Origin: Ligustrum vulgare
Taxonomy: Eukaryota; Streptophyta; Magnoliopsida; Lamiales; Oleaceae
Length of the DNA stretch: 64,000 nt
Assembly (NCBI GenBank): GCA_963555705.1
Contig: OY743189.1
Location: 6,899,501 to 6,963,500, forward strand
Direction: 5' to 3'
Shown: positions 1 to 10,202 of the stretch, in pieces
Layout of the letters: the number at the start of each line of letters is the position of its first letter
Numbering within the stretch: the stretch's first letter is position 1
Translations under genes and position numbers: made by a program
The notes under the pieces: model-generated
What the model was told of the DNA's origin: nothing
What the model saw: the letters and a program-made list of their open reading frames with translations, nothing else
Databases searched by the model: none

Positions 1-31
1 TGGTGGGATTCGATTTTTGCCCCAAAAGCTA

Positions 32-467
32 GGGCCCCGTTCTCTTTGCTTTTTTCAAACCGTTTTGAGTTTTCGATTTTTGGAAATATCGAAAATGCGT
101 TCACTTTGCCCATTTTCAGAAACGCGTTTTCCAAAACACCAAAAAAAATATAAAGAAAACTCAAAATGAGTTTATTGCGTTTTGGATATTTTGTGTTCAA
201 AAGTTCAAAACAACCAAAACGCGCATTTTGGATTTTTTTTTTTCTTTTTTTGTAAATGTGAGACACTTCCTTCACTTGAAGTTCTTATATTATTCTGCCA
301 ATATATATAGATCCATGTTAAGATTTTTTTTTTTTTTTTTTTTGTAATTTTTATTATTATTATTATTTTAAATGTGAGACACTTCCTTCACTTAAAGTTC
401 TTATATTGTTTTGTTATTATATATAGATCCATATTAAGATTTTTTTTTTTTTTTTTTTTTTTTGTAA

Positions 468-500
<33 letters not shown>

Positions 501-841
501 TTTTTTTTTTTTTTTTTGTAAAAGTGAGACACTTCCTTCACTTGAAGTTCTTATGTTATTTTGTCATTATATATAGATCCATGTTAAGATTTTTATTTTT
601 TTTGTAATTTTTTTTTTTTTTTTTTTTGTAGACACTTCATTCACTTGAAGTTCATATATTATTTTGCAATTATATATATAGATCCATTTTAAGATTATTA
701 TTTTTTTTTTGTAATTTTTTTTTATTATTATTTTTTTATTTTTTTGTAAAAGTGAGACACTTCTTTCACTTGAAGTTCTTATGTTATTTTGTCATTATAT
801 AGATCTATGTTAAGATTTTTTTTTGTAATTTTTTATTTATT

Positions 842-928
<87 letters not shown>

Positions 929-1017
929 TGTAAATGTGAGACACTTCCTTCACTTGAAGTTCATAAGTTATTTTTCCATTATATATAAATCCATGTTAAG
1001 ATTTTTTTTTGTAATTT

Positions 1018-1084
<67 letters not shown>

Positions 1085-1471
1085 TGTAAATGTGAGACAT
1101 TTCCTTCACTTGAAGTTCATAAGTTATTTTACCATTATATATAGATCCATGTTAAGATTTTGTTGGTATGAGGTTAAATTTTTGTTTAGATGAAATAATA
1201 TTAATGATGAATTTATTGACATAGAGAATTAACTGATTTATTAATATTAAAATTAATGTAATTCAACAAATCAACCATTTTTTACATATAAAATATCACA
1301 AAATAAATATATCAAAAAATTACAAAGTAAACGCATTCTTCAGTTTTCTATTTTTGAAAACAGTTTTTCAAAATCACAAAGAGAACGTGTTTTCAGCAAT
1401 CCCAAAACAAACAATCAAAATCCAAAATTCAAAACTCAAAATCCAAAATCGAAACACAAAGAGAACAACCC
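32..1471. mobile_element. Harbinger/Tourist-like non-autonomous element (MITE) with long TIRs
   Basis: Both ends carry matching inverted sequence. The left end reads GGGCCCCGTTCTCTTTGC and the reverse complement of the right end reads GGGTTGTTCTCTTTGTG. The resemblance continues for roughly 120 bp through a second GTTCwCTTTG block and TTTTGAGTTTT stretches. The element is flanked by the same trinucleotide, CTA, at 29-31 and 1472-1474, as expected for the 3-bp duplications of PIF/Harbinger elements (usually TTA/TAA). The G-rich start GGG..GTT resembles Tourist termini. There is no transposase, and the interior is the T-rich tandem array described separately. The duplication is only 3 bp, so superfamily assignment is moderate; the inverted-repeat structure itself is clear. 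Confidence 0.7.
251..1160. repeat. Seven-copy tandem array of a ~75-bp unit separated by T and ATT tracts
   Basis: A unit beginning TGTAAATGTGAGACACTTCC and ending TAGATCCATGTTAAGATTT starts at about 251, 369, 517, 627, 745, 929 and 1085. Copies differ by point changes; the fourth lacks part of its start. Copies are separated by poly-T or (ATT)n runs of very different length, up to about 80 bp at 849-928 and about 60 bp at 1024-1083. The long open frames here, rich in Leu, Phe and Tyr, are by-products of these microsatellites and not genes. Confidence 0.9.
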
Positions 1472-1475
1472 CTAG

Positions 1476-1722
1476 GTTTTTGGGAATTTCTTATGAAATT
1501 GAAGATGAGTATTTGAAATTTTGATGTGGATGTTTGGTGAATACAGTAGATTTGTGGAAATTGTTGAGTTCTTTTATCTCTATCTCATTACCTTGATAAG
1601 TTTAGTACTCCTAATTATTTATTGTCCATATTTGATTATTTGTATCAAACTTAAGAGTATTTATCGAAAAAGTTTTGTAAAACCAATTCACCCCCTCTTG
1701 GTTTGTTTATCTTGGGCTATCA
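1476..1722 (+). repeat. 3' part of the 5' LTR of a plus-strand Copia element
   Basis: This AT-rich stretch ends in a segment typical of Copia U5 ends (ACCAATTCACCCCCTCTTGG, 1682-1701) followed by CTATCA. A tRNA-Met type primer site follows two bases later. The LTR start cannot be placed because the MITE and the window edge intervene. No second LTR of this element is present: the element is cut at 5157. Confidence 0.6.
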
Positions 1723-1724
1723 AT

Positions 1725-1736
1725 TGGTATCAAAGC
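1725..1736 (+). other. Primer binding site of the plus-strand Copia element
   Basis: TGGTATCAAAGC matches the plant initiator-Met tRNA complement TGGTATCAGAGC with one mismatch. It lies directly after the LTR end and about 40 bp before the gag start. Confidence 0.75.
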
Positions 1737-1773
1737 TTGGAACTCTTTTATTTAGATTTTACAATCTAGAGTT

Positions 1774-2336
1774 ATGGCTAACCAAAATATTGAAGGTCAT
1801 TCTACTAATTGTCCTCCATTGTTTGATGGTACTAATTATAATTATTGGAAAACTAGGATGATGATGATATTTATTCAATCCATTGATTATAATATTTGGG
1901 ATGTTATTGAATCCGGTCCTCATGAGCTTACTAAGGTTATTAAAGTTGATGGAAAATCGGATGTAACTATTTCAAAACCTAAGGAAGAATATGATAAGGA
2001 TGATAAAAAGAAATTGTCTTTAAATGCTAGAGCCAAAAATCTTCTCTGTTGTGTACTTAGTATTAATGAATTTAATCGTATTAGCACATGTGATTCCGCA
2101 CACGATATTTTGCGTGCTTTAGAGTCACACACATGGGCACAAATAAAGTTAAAGAAACTAAGATAAATCTCTTGTATAAAAATTTTGAAAATTTATTCAT
2201 GAAACAAGATAAACCCATTGCCAGCATGATTACTAGATTTACCGATATTGTTAATGGTCTTAAGGGATTTGATCGAAAATTTTCTAATGGTGAACTTGTT
2301 AGCAAAATGCTTAGGTCTCTCGCAGAAGATTGAAGC
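1774..2336 (+). pseudogene. gag: Copia gag, N-terminal part (frameshifted)
   Basis: Gag would coat the element's RNA in cytoplasmic virus-like particles. The frame from the ATG at 1774 starts MANQNIEGHSTNCPPLFDGT and contains NYNYWKTRM and IQSIDYNIWDVI, hallmarks of SIRE-lineage Copia Gag (DUF4219/UBN2-like region). It ends at 2166. The continuation, with INLLYKNFENLFMKQ and FSNGELVSKMLRSL, lies in another frame (about 2133-2333) and ends in TGA, so at least one frameshift splits the domain. A further shift is needed to reach the zinc-knuckle frame downstream. The start is chosen for the conserved N-terminus just after the primer site. Confidence 0.8.
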
Positions 2337-2470
2337 TCATTGAGGATGTTGATAGAAAACACCCAAGATGTCAACACATATCCCTTGGAAGAGCTCTATG
2401 GAACATTGATGACATATGAGCTTATCATGTCGAGACAAAAGAAAAATATAAAAAAGCAAAAGAGGAAGAA

Positions 2471-3859
2471 ATGAAGGATCCTCGTAGGAGACAAATTGCC
2501 TTAAAGTCATCAAATGATGAAGAAGCCTCAAACTCTAACAAAGGTGATGAGGAACTTGATGATCTTGTTCTCCTTGTCAAAAAGTGGAGAGCCTTTCACA
2601 ACAACCGTAGATTTCAAAAGAAAGAAGACAAAGGAGAAGAGAAAAAGATTGTTTGCTATGATTGTGACAAACTCGGTCACAAAAGAACCGAATGTCCCAA
2701 CAAGAGAAAATTTCTCAAAAAGAAAGCTCTACAAGTTACTTGGGATGATAGTGATGATGCGCAAGAGGAAAGTGAAAGTCAAAATGATGTTGCAAACATG
2801 TGCTTCATGGCTATTGAAGATGAGGTAAATACTAATTACATTCCCTCCTATGATGAATTATCTACCTCATATGAAGAAATTATTGAAGCTTTTGAAAAAC
2901 TTGTTTTTAAACATTCTATTCTTAAAAAGAAATATATTTTGTTGAAAAATGAAGCCAAAAAGAATTTGGAAAAACAAAAGGCTATTGAAAAGAAGAATGA
3001 TGATCAAAATGCCTTGATTGTAGAAAAATTCTCCCTAAAAGAGAAAGTTTTAGATTTAACATACATTCTTCACAGATTCACTCAAGGCAAGAAAAATTTT
3101 GAACTAATGCTTGGTAAACAACAATGTGTTTTTGATAAAGGGGGAATTGGGTACAAACCATTTTTGAAACAAAAATCTACCAAAAACGCTTTTGTTAAAA
3201 CCTCTACTTCTTATTCCTTTCATCAAAATACTTTTATCAAAACCTCAACTACATGTAGCTTTTGTAATAGAAGTGGACATGTAGCTTTTAATTGTTTAGT
3301 GAAAAAGAAACTACACTTTGAAGAAAGGCATAAGAGGGTTCAAGGAACTACTAGAACTAACTATCAAATTATGTGGGTACCAAGAAGTCAAAAATTAAGT
3401 CATGTTTTATTGGTATCAACAAAATTAAAGAGCAATTGGTTCTTGGATAGTGGTCACTCAAAGCACATGACCGGAGATAAATCACTCTTATCAAGATTCA
3501 AAAGAAAGGATGGAGGTGATGTCACTTTTGGAGATAATGCCGAAGGAAAAATCATTGGCATTGGAAATATTGGTAATCATCTATCTCCCTCTATTGAAAA
3601 TGTTTTACTAGTAGATAATCTCAAACATAATTTGCTAAGTATTAGTCAATTATGCGATAAAAGTTATCATATTAAATTTGATTCTTCTAGATTTCTTATC
3701 AAAGATGCTACATCGAAAGAGGTATTATTTATAGGAAGCCGAAGTAAAGATGCTTATATCATCAATATTGAATTTGAAAAAGAATTAAAATGTTTGTCAA
3801 GTTTTAAAGATTACACTTGGTTATGGCATAGAAGATTGAGTCATGTTGTATGGACCTGA
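2471..3859 (+). pseudogene. Copia gag C-terminus with zinc knuckle, protease and pre-integrase
   Basis: This is an open frame of 462 codons. A complete zinc knuckle, CYDCDKLGHKRTEC (CX2CX4HX4C, about residues 62-75), would bind element RNA. A Lys/Glu-rich, coiled-coil-like stretch follows at about 130-210. A second Cys/His cluster, CSFCNRSGHVAFNC (also CX2CX4HX4C), lies at about 265-278. The aspartic protease is marked by FLDSGHSKHMTGD near residue 325, where Copia proteases usually have DSGCSRHMT, so the Cys after DSG is His. The pre-integrase motif LWHRRLSH appears at the very end before a frameshift to a TGA stop. The Met at 2471 is only the first in frame; the real polyprotein starts at 1774. 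The polyprotein is broken and not functional as it stands. Confidence 0.8.
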
Positions 3860-4417
3860 TTTCAAAAATATCAAAAAATTGCTTTGTTAGAGGCATACCA
3901 AGTTTGAAATTTGAAAAGGACAAGATTTGTGATGCTTGTCAATTTGGAAAACAAATCAAAAGTTCTTTAAAAAATAAGCAATTTTCTTCCACCACAAAAC
4001 CGTTACAACTTTTTCACATGGATCTCTTTGGACCATCTAAAACCACAAATTTGAGTGGTAAACACTATGCTTTTGTCATTGTTGATGATTTCTCAAGATT
4101 TATTTGGGTTTTATTTTTAAATTTGAAAAATGAAGCCTTAAATGTATTTAAACATTTTTGCAAAAAGGTTCAAAATGAAAAAGGATATTGTATTACAACT
4201 ATACAATGGTGGAGATTTTGATAACATGACTTTTGATGAGTTTTGCAAAATAAATGGGTATGAACATAATTTCTTGGCTCCTAGAACTCCTCGACAAAAT
4301 GGTATAGTAGAAAGGAAGAACTGTACATTACAAGAAATGGCTAGGATAATGCTAAATGAAAATACTTACCAAAATATTTTTGGGCCGAAGCCGTTAACAT
4401 CGCTTGCTATATTATGA
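3850..4417 (+). pseudogene. Copia integrase core (frameshifted, active site damaged)
   Basis: The integrase would insert element cDNA into chromosomes. The zinc-binding half shows KICDACQFGKQIKSS. The core opens with LFHMDLFGPSKTT (first catalytic Asp) and IVDDFSRFIWVLFL. A frameshift at about 4200 follows; the next frame reads LYNGGDFDNMTFDEFC where the family has RSDHGGEF, so the second catalytic Asp region is destroyed. The third acidic residue is kept in PRQNGIVERKN. The frame runs out near 4417 in a degraded NIFGPKPLTS segment. Frameshift plus loss of a catalytic Asp makes this clearly dead. Confidence 0.8.
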
Positions 4418-4542
4418 ATAGAGTTTTGGTAAGTCGAAAGAAAACTAAAACTCCTTATAAAATTTAAAAAAATAGAATTCCCAATATCGGCTATTTTAAG
4501 GATTTTGGTTGTAAATATATTGTTATAAACACAAAAGAAAAC

Positions 4543-5157
4543 TTGGGAAAATCTGATTCAAAATTCGATGTTGGTATTTTTCTTGGTTATTCATCTATTA
4601 GCAAAGCTTATAGAATTTTTAACAAAATAACTCTAGTAGTGGAAGAATACATGCATGTTACTTTTGATGAAACTAATTCTCTTGATCAACAGAAAGGTGT
4701 TGATGTAGGTTTGGAAATTCCTTTTGAGGGAATGAATATTCATGACCAAATCAATGAAATTTCCAAAGACAATGAAGAAAAAGACTTGGAAGAACCAACT
4801 CCTCAACAAGAAGAAGGAAAATCTTCCAAAAACTCAAGTGATCAAACACTTCCTATAGAATGGAGGTTTGCTCCATCTCACCCAAAAGAGCTCATAATTG
4901 GTGATCCTTCAAAAAGGGTAAGTACTAGAAACTCTACAAAAAAGATTCTTAAATAATTGTGCCTTTATTTCTCAAATTGAACCAAAGAATTTCAAAGAAA
5001 CTGAATTTGATGAGTTTTGGATTCTTGCAATGCAAGAAGAACTAAATAAACTTGAAAGAAACCATGTTTGAGATTTAGTTGATAGACCAAATGATCAAAC
5101 CGTTATTGGTACAAAATGGGTTTTTCGAAACAAAAAGGATGAAAACGATATAATTGT
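4543..5157 (+). pseudogene. Copia integrase C-terminus and start of reverse transcriptase, truncated
   Basis: The frame from 4543 has KFDVGIFLGYSSISKAYRIF, the conserved Copia integrase C-terminal motif, then the acidic Gln-rich linker before RT. After a frameshift near 4950 the RT start is readable: FWILAMQEELNKLERN, a stop where Trp is normal, then VIGTKWVFRNKKD. The match stops at about 5157 in the middle of the RT fingers, where Gypsy LTR sequence begins abruptly. The catalytic YVDD, RNase H and 3' LTR are missing, so a deletion or insertion junction lies at 5157/5158. Confidence 0.8.
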
Positions 5158-5855
5158 GTGGAAGGCAGTGTCTGGTTTTGTGACTGTTTTGATGCTCTTG
5201 GAGGATTGGGTTGTAATGGTGGATTGTTTTGCATTTGGCATGAGCTTTGGGGTGGTATAGGGACTGCTGCAGATTTTGTACATTGGCTGAGTTGGTTCGG
5301 GCATGGTAGCTGCCAGTGTGGTGATGCTGAAGGTGTGGATTGGTTGTGGTAAACTCAATTGTTGTGAATGTGTACATCGTTGAAGTGTATAATTGGGGAA
5401 ATCCTTACCAAACTTGCAATGCATGTGAAGTGAAGGAAATGGGAGGAAGAAGGAGATGATTTATACTCTGTGCCATTGACGTTTTGAGTTTTGAAATTGA
5501 ATAAGGGGAGTTAAAAATTTGGAATGGCTGGAGTTGCACTTGAATCTAGGAGTTAAAATTTTTGTATTGTCTGAATAAATTTTGTATTAATTGAGGAATT
5601 TGAATAATAATAATAATCAGAATTTTGATTATTGGATTAAAATAAAGATTTGGGATAATTAATGATTTTAGACAAAATTTGGAATTCACAAATTAGATTT
5701 AATTGAATTTAAATTTCTTTCTTAAAATCTTAAAAGAACTAATAGGGCTAGATGAGAGCGCTTATTTTGAAAATATTGACCGTTGATATTGGAGAGTCAT
5801 AGCGACAAGTTCCTTAAAGCTAACTTTTAAATTTTAAAATTTCTCGGTCGCTATA
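5158..5855 (-). repeat. 3' LTR (first ~700 bp) of a minus-strand Gypsy element
   Basis: Read on the minus strand from 5855 this begins TATAGCGACCGAGAAATTT, directly after a purine tract. It contains a TATA-like GAGTATAAATCATC about 400 bp in. The segment is repeated with high similarity at about 14694-15396. The LTR is cut at 5158 where it abuts Copia RT sequence. The open frames on the minus strand here (from MYTFTTIEF, MHCKFGKDF) also occur in the second copy, but they are LTR sequence without recognisable domains. Confidence 0.8.
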
Positions 5856-5856
5856 A

Positions 5857-5868
5857 CCTTCCCCACTT
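5857..5868 (-). other. Polypurine tract of the minus-strand Gypsy element
   Basis: On the minus strand AAGTGGGGAAGG sits immediately before the LTR start. It is preceded by TTTCGAGGACGAAATTATTTT, the usual pol-end/PPT arrangement of Tekay/Del elements. It would prime plus-strand cDNA synthesis. Confidence 0.75.
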
Positions 5869-5879
5869 AAAATAATTTC

Positions 5880-6230
5880 GTCCTCGAAATTTAATTCATT
5901 TGATTTGGAAGGTCTGGTATTTGACAAGAATGTCTTCTTCCTTTTTCCCAGGTGACCTCAACTTTACTATATCTATCCCATTAGACTTTGACTAAAGGAA
6001 CTTCTCGATTTCTAAGGACATGGACTTTTTCTCAACCTTATAATCAATCATTTCAATTACGTGTAAATCTACTTCCAAGACTAAACCATCGAAATCTATC
6101 AATATTGCTCTAGCTATCATATCCATATCAATCGTTTCTCCAGATGGCATACTAATCTCGAAAATATTACTAGTTTCGAACTAGCTAGGGATGCTTCAGA
6201 TAATACATTGCATCAAAGTTTGTTACGAAA
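5880..6230 (-). pseudogene. Gypsy protease remnant fused to the chromodomain end (core of pol deleted)
   Basis: Read leftwards from 6230, the frames give protease-like residues (MPSGETIDMDMIARAI, then VLEVDLHVIEM). Within a few codons these pass into sequence resembling the integrase C-terminus/chromodomain of Tekay elements (LRNREVPLVKV and VEVTWEKEEDILVKY, in shifting frames). The RT, RNase H and integrase catalytic core, roughly 2.5-3 kb in an intact element, are absent. The chromodomain end is followed by the FEDEII-type terminus and the polypurine tract. The same region is present at 15397-15604. The assignment is by eye, in more than one frame. Confidence 0.6.
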
Positions 6231-6231
6231 T

Positions 6232-7285
6232 TTATAGGGATGCTAATAGTATACCTGAGCTCACATCAGAATCTCGATTGGCGTCCTCATGGGTCATAGA
6301 GAATACCCTGGCCTTTCCTTTCTTTGTGTGATTGATTTGCCCAGCTTGTTCATTGTTCCTAGTTGACCCGGAGCGATAATCCTTTTCCATGTGACCTGGC
6401 TTCCCGCATTTGTAGCAAACACCCTTACCCAAAGACACTCCCCGCGATGGGGCTTTTTTGACACTTGGGGCATAAGGGAGTAAAACCTAACGTCTGTCCT
6501 CCATTAGGGTTATTGTTGGGTCTCTTATTAGTCGTATTGCTCCTATTCGCGTTCTGATCTTGGTTGTGGTTCTGCCATTTCCTTTTACCCTGCTCGTTTT
6601 TGGAACCCTGTCCTCCATACTTTACACTAGCATAGGACAAGGCCTGAGCTTTCCGTACAACCGCTCGATAGGTAGGCAGCTCATGTGAACTAACAATTTG
6701 TCCTATCTCCGAGCATAGGCCTCTCTCAAATCGATGAGCCTTTTTAGCCTCAGTCTTTACCAAATGTGGAGCATATCATGATAGCTCCTTGAACTTTCTT
6801 TCATAGTTCGTTATGTCCATCTCTCCTTGAGTCAAGCGTAGAAACTCGGTCTCCTTATGGTCTCAAAGGACTTTTGGAAAGAACTTGTCTTTGATCTCGG
6901 CCTTAAACTCATCCCATGTTAAAGCCGCCTGTTCTTCTTCAGTTCTAGTCCGCGAAGCAGACTCACCAAAAGTCGGCCCTTCCGACCAACATGAACTCAG
7001 CACATAAAATCTTCCTATCCTCAGGGAAAGATATGTGCCTAAAGATTTTCTCAATTGTTTGTAGCCATTCCTCAACAGCTAGCAGACCACTTCCGCCATC
7101 AAATGTGGGTTGGCAGTACGTTCTAAATTGCTCTATTATCGGCACTGTGGAAAATGCTGGAGTCTACCTCAAACCATGTACTTCCTGGAGTAGATCCTTG
7201 ATAGCCATGAACTGGGCTGTTGTGTTCTGGGGTAGCCTGATCTGCTGCACTTATGTTTCCTCGCCTCAACATTTCCTTTAAAATG
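6232..7285 (-). pseudogene. gag: Ty3/Gypsy (Tekay/Del-like) gag, frameshifted
   Basis: Reading right to left, the capsid segment is FRTYCQPTFDGGSG, VEEWLQTIEKIFRHISFPED, KILCAEFMLVGRADFW (6963-7145). An overlapping frame then continues LTWDEFKAEIKDKFFPKV (6863-7075), the classical Retrotrans_gag order. A third piece (6425-6763) has KAHRFERGL and a basic, Asn/Gln-rich tail. The last piece (6232-6438) carries the zinc knuckle CYKCGKPGHMEKDY, in which the final Cys is Tyr. At least three frame changes are needed, so this is a decayed Gag. It lies between the extra acidic ORF and the protease remnant. Confidence 0.8.
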
Positions 7286-7519
7286 GGAGCAAAATATATT
7301 CTTTTAACTTCTCGATTTTATTTTTTTTTTTAAAAAAGAAATTCCTAAACCAAACATCATGATAATGTACTAAACTCCAAATAATATATATAACTCAAAA
7401 GTCCTTCAAGTGAGGATACAAAAAATAGGAGGGTGTGAAATGCTACAAGGCTCATAATAAGTAAAGCCTATTCTACTACCAACTCTAGTGATCTACTGGG
7501 TAACACACGACTGGGTATC

Positions 7520-8010
7520 CTAGATTTCTCCTAGTGCTACCTCAGCATCTTCCTCTGGTTCCTCCTCGAGTTCTTCTTCTGGATCTTCTTCTGGGTCCTC
7601 CTCGGGATCACTCTCAGGCACCAACTCAACTCCCTGCCTAGGTTCGGGCTCGAGTGCTGGTGCCTCATCTGGAGAGAACCCCAAAATGTCCTTGTGGTAC
7701 ATAGGCCTGTAAGCCACAAGTCTCTCACAAAAAGAGTCGTAGTCAAGATCCACATTAACGGAGGTATTCACGTCCATGTAAATCAAGTGAGCTACGTCTC
7801 GTGTAACATTCGGAAAGGACGAGATCAAGTGATTGATCTACTGGAAGTCGTTGGTCACGTAGCCATGTTGCATTGCTCGATTACGTAAGTAACTCACTTG
7901 CCCAACATGCTGGTTGATTTTCCATTCAGGCCTAGGTTTAAAGTGGTCATAGTCCCTAGCGGCTATCTCTGCGTAACTAGATATGTTCTTGGAACTTGAT
8001 GCAATGTCCT
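7520..8010 (-). pseudogene. Extra acidic ORF between 5' LTR and gag, function unknown
   Basis: On the minus strand one frame runs from about 8010 to 7520, interrupted by a single TAG near 7831. The upstream half reads through YDHFKPRPEWKINQHVG and VSYLRNRAMQHGYVTNDF; the downstream half starts MISSFPNVTRDVAHLIYMDV and ends in a strongly acidic Pro-Glu-Glu-Asp repeat (about residues 70-100 from the Met at 7828). I recognise no domain. Tekay/Del elements normally have only a short leader between primer site and gag, so a coding-like segment of about 165 codons here is unexpected. It could be a captured host fragment, an N-terminal extension of Gag, or a lineage-specific ORF. Confidence 0.5.
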
Positions 8011-8321
8011 AAAATCAATTATGCAAATTCCAATTAGGGATAAGTTCTTTAATCTCTCTAAGTTAAATTGCAAGGGTGTAAAATAAAATATTTAATTATT
8101 TCAAATTATGCTCAAACTCGTTTTCTGGTTGGATACATGCTTCTTTCTTCTTTAAATTCTCACATCATAATCTCATGTATCCAAAATAATTCATCATTTC
8201 TAAATATACTTTCTTTACCTTGTAGTCAGCGAAGCGATGATGGCGATGGCAAATTTTCATTGCTAAAAATATTTTTGGAAATCTCTTTTGAAAATTTGAG
8301 AGTCTACAGAAGCGTAGACCC

Positions 8322-8333
8322 GCTCTGGTACCA
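8322..8333 (-). other. Primer binding site of the minus-strand Gypsy element
   Basis: On the minus strand TGGTACCAGAGC lies two bases after the LTR end (..GGGGCGTTACA). It differs by one base from the initiator-Met tRNA complement TGGTATCAGAGC. It fixes the orientation of the element and the LTR edge at 8336. Confidence 0.8.
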
Positions 8334-8335
8334 TC

Positions 8336-8871
8336 TGTAACGCCCCGAGTTCTAAATATCTGAAACGTCACTTCATCGTCTCAGACTAACTTTCAAAATG
8401 ATAATTAAGTGGAAAATGACTGAAATTTAATTCACATAACTTCATAAAAATTTATTCAAATTGTCAACAGATCGAAAATGGGAATAACTTGGAAAAAATT
8501 GATAAGTTTGCAATTTCAAATAAAACATTTGGAAAGTCTCAATAATAGCCACCATCGTACGCCTCGTCGCCTACTCCATCATCTGCAAAATTATTTTTGG
8601 AAAATGTGAGTATTTTATAGAAATACACAGTAGACTCGCGCACAATAATCACTTGATATTATAAATTAAAATACATAATCATGATATTCAAGTCTCATGT
8701 GTCTACTGATCACCAGTAGTCTCATGAACAAGTAAATAAATACAAGTTCAAGTCTCCTGCATTTAAGCAAGTAAATTCTTGTAACATAGTCTCATGCTTG
8801 AAAAGCAAGTAATTCTCATGAACACAATCATACATGCTAAACTTATAATCCAAATAATCATTGATGCGCAA

Positions 8872-8931
<60 letters not shown>

Positions 8932-9300
8932 GGAGGAAATCGTCAATAAAATCCAACGTGGCTTTTACCCCTCAGTTAGATTTGTGAGATGGGGGTTTGG
9001 ATTCCCCTACCATTTTATTAACAACAAGAAAGCCATTACAAATAAAAGGAGGGGGAGTTATGTGCCTTACCTCCCCAATTATTACAAAAGACACCTAACA
9101 CTAAATGAATACAATGAACTAATGTGCAAAGCAACAACAACTTTAACAAATTCCTCAACACTATACATGTAAAACATTAATAAAAGAAAAATTTAAGCAA
9201 ATCTAATACTAGGGATTCCACTTTCGAAAACGTAAATTTGTAAATAAGAGTCTACCTTCTTTATCGAGATTTTTGAACAAACGGGATTAAACTTTCTAGT
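8336..9300 (-). repeat. 3' part of the Gypsy 5' LTR (minus strand)
   Basis: The plus strand begins TGTAACGCCCCGAGTTC, the mirror of the LTR terminus ..GAACTCGGGGTGTTACA seen at 20585-20601. The inner sequence shares the block around GATGATGGAGTAGGCGACG and TACGATGGTGGCTATT with that LTR (minus-strand reading). The LTR's other end is not contiguous. The segment with the matching LTR start lies at 14270-15396, so the LTR may have been split by later insertions. The right edge at about 9300 is uncertain. The stretch 8940-9240 includes sequence I cannot place. Confidence 0.65.
8873..8932. repeat. (ATT)n microsatellite
   Basis: An uninterrupted run of about 60 bp of ATT/TTA repeats inside the LTR. 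It creates meaningless poly-Leu and poly-Asn frames on the two strands. Confidence 0.95.
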
Positions 9301-10202
9301 GTTATCGCACCCCGTCCAGTCCTAAAAAACAATATATAATTAAAATCAAACTTTGGAATAATCAAGTCTAGAATAATGAATTTGTGTAAAAGAAAATAGA
9401 GCCTTAAGGACTTTATGGACTAAATCATGAAAATTGGAAAAGTTAGGGATTGTCCGTGCAATAATGAATTGGAATTAGGGACTGGATTAAAGAGTTTTAA
9501 GATGAAAGGATAGACTCATAAGACTTAGAAATCTTTATGGCTGAAAACATAATCTAGGAAAATTTAAGGGCTGAAATAAAATATTTCAAAACTGTAGAGA
9601 CTGAATTAAATTATTTTGAAACTTGGGGACTAAAATAGGAAATTATATCAAAATCAAACTTTAATAAACGGCAGCTTCATTTAAATGACCCAGTCAACAA
9701 AAACATTTATTTAAGAAGACCCACAACAATAATTTTTAGTCCAATAACCTCATTCTAAAAAAAATACAGAAAATGATATATAGAATTACAAATATGCCCA
9801 TAGCATTTACCAAACAAAACATAGCTTTGATTTCATTGTCGTCTTCTTCCTCTTCCCAGGGAAAATTTTCCTCCAAAATGGGTCTTCTTCCTCTCCCCAA
9901 CGAAAATCTTCCTCTAAAATGGGTACCTGCTATCCTTTCTTCTTCCTACTCTTTCTTCTTCTTCAAAATAGGCCATTGATCTCTGTTATTCCTTCTCCAA
10001 ACCACAAAATACATTGTCACTCCATTGAGTGTTAATCTCTTTGAAGGTTGAAAATCCATTTTGTAACATTGATATTGGGCATTTGGAGAAGAAGGGAAGG
10101 TAAGGATGAATTTGAACAATTCTGAACCATTTTCTTCAAGTAATATCTGAATCAATGCCTGTTGGGTGTAATTTTGCCTTTATGCTGTTAATCTGCGCGC
10201 GT
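9301..10202. other. Unassigned AT-rich sequence left of the palindromic array
   Basis: TGTTATCGCACCCCGTCCAG at about 9299 looks like a Gypsy LTR start, so a second LTR fragment may begin here, but I see no matching end. From about 9760 the sequence changes: a pyrimidine-rich, UTR-like stretch (about 9820-9960) follows. A consensus-like splice donor, AAGGTAAGGA, lies near 10096. No coding frame carries a recognisable domain. It could be the outer, non-repetitive part of the palindromic element or a captured promoter/5' UTR. Confidence 0.35.

Noticed and set aside
789..1193. 134-codon Leu-rich ORF that looks like membrane segments
   Set aside because: Produced by (ATT)n and poly-T tracts in the MITE tandem array.
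1725..1736. tRNA-like sequence
   Set aside because: These and similar TGGTATCAGAGC strings are primer binding sites next to LTR ends; no cloverleaf surrounds them.
8722..9172. Poly-Asn and poly-Leu ORFs on opposite strands
   Set aside because: Both come from the same ATT microsatellite at 8873-8932.
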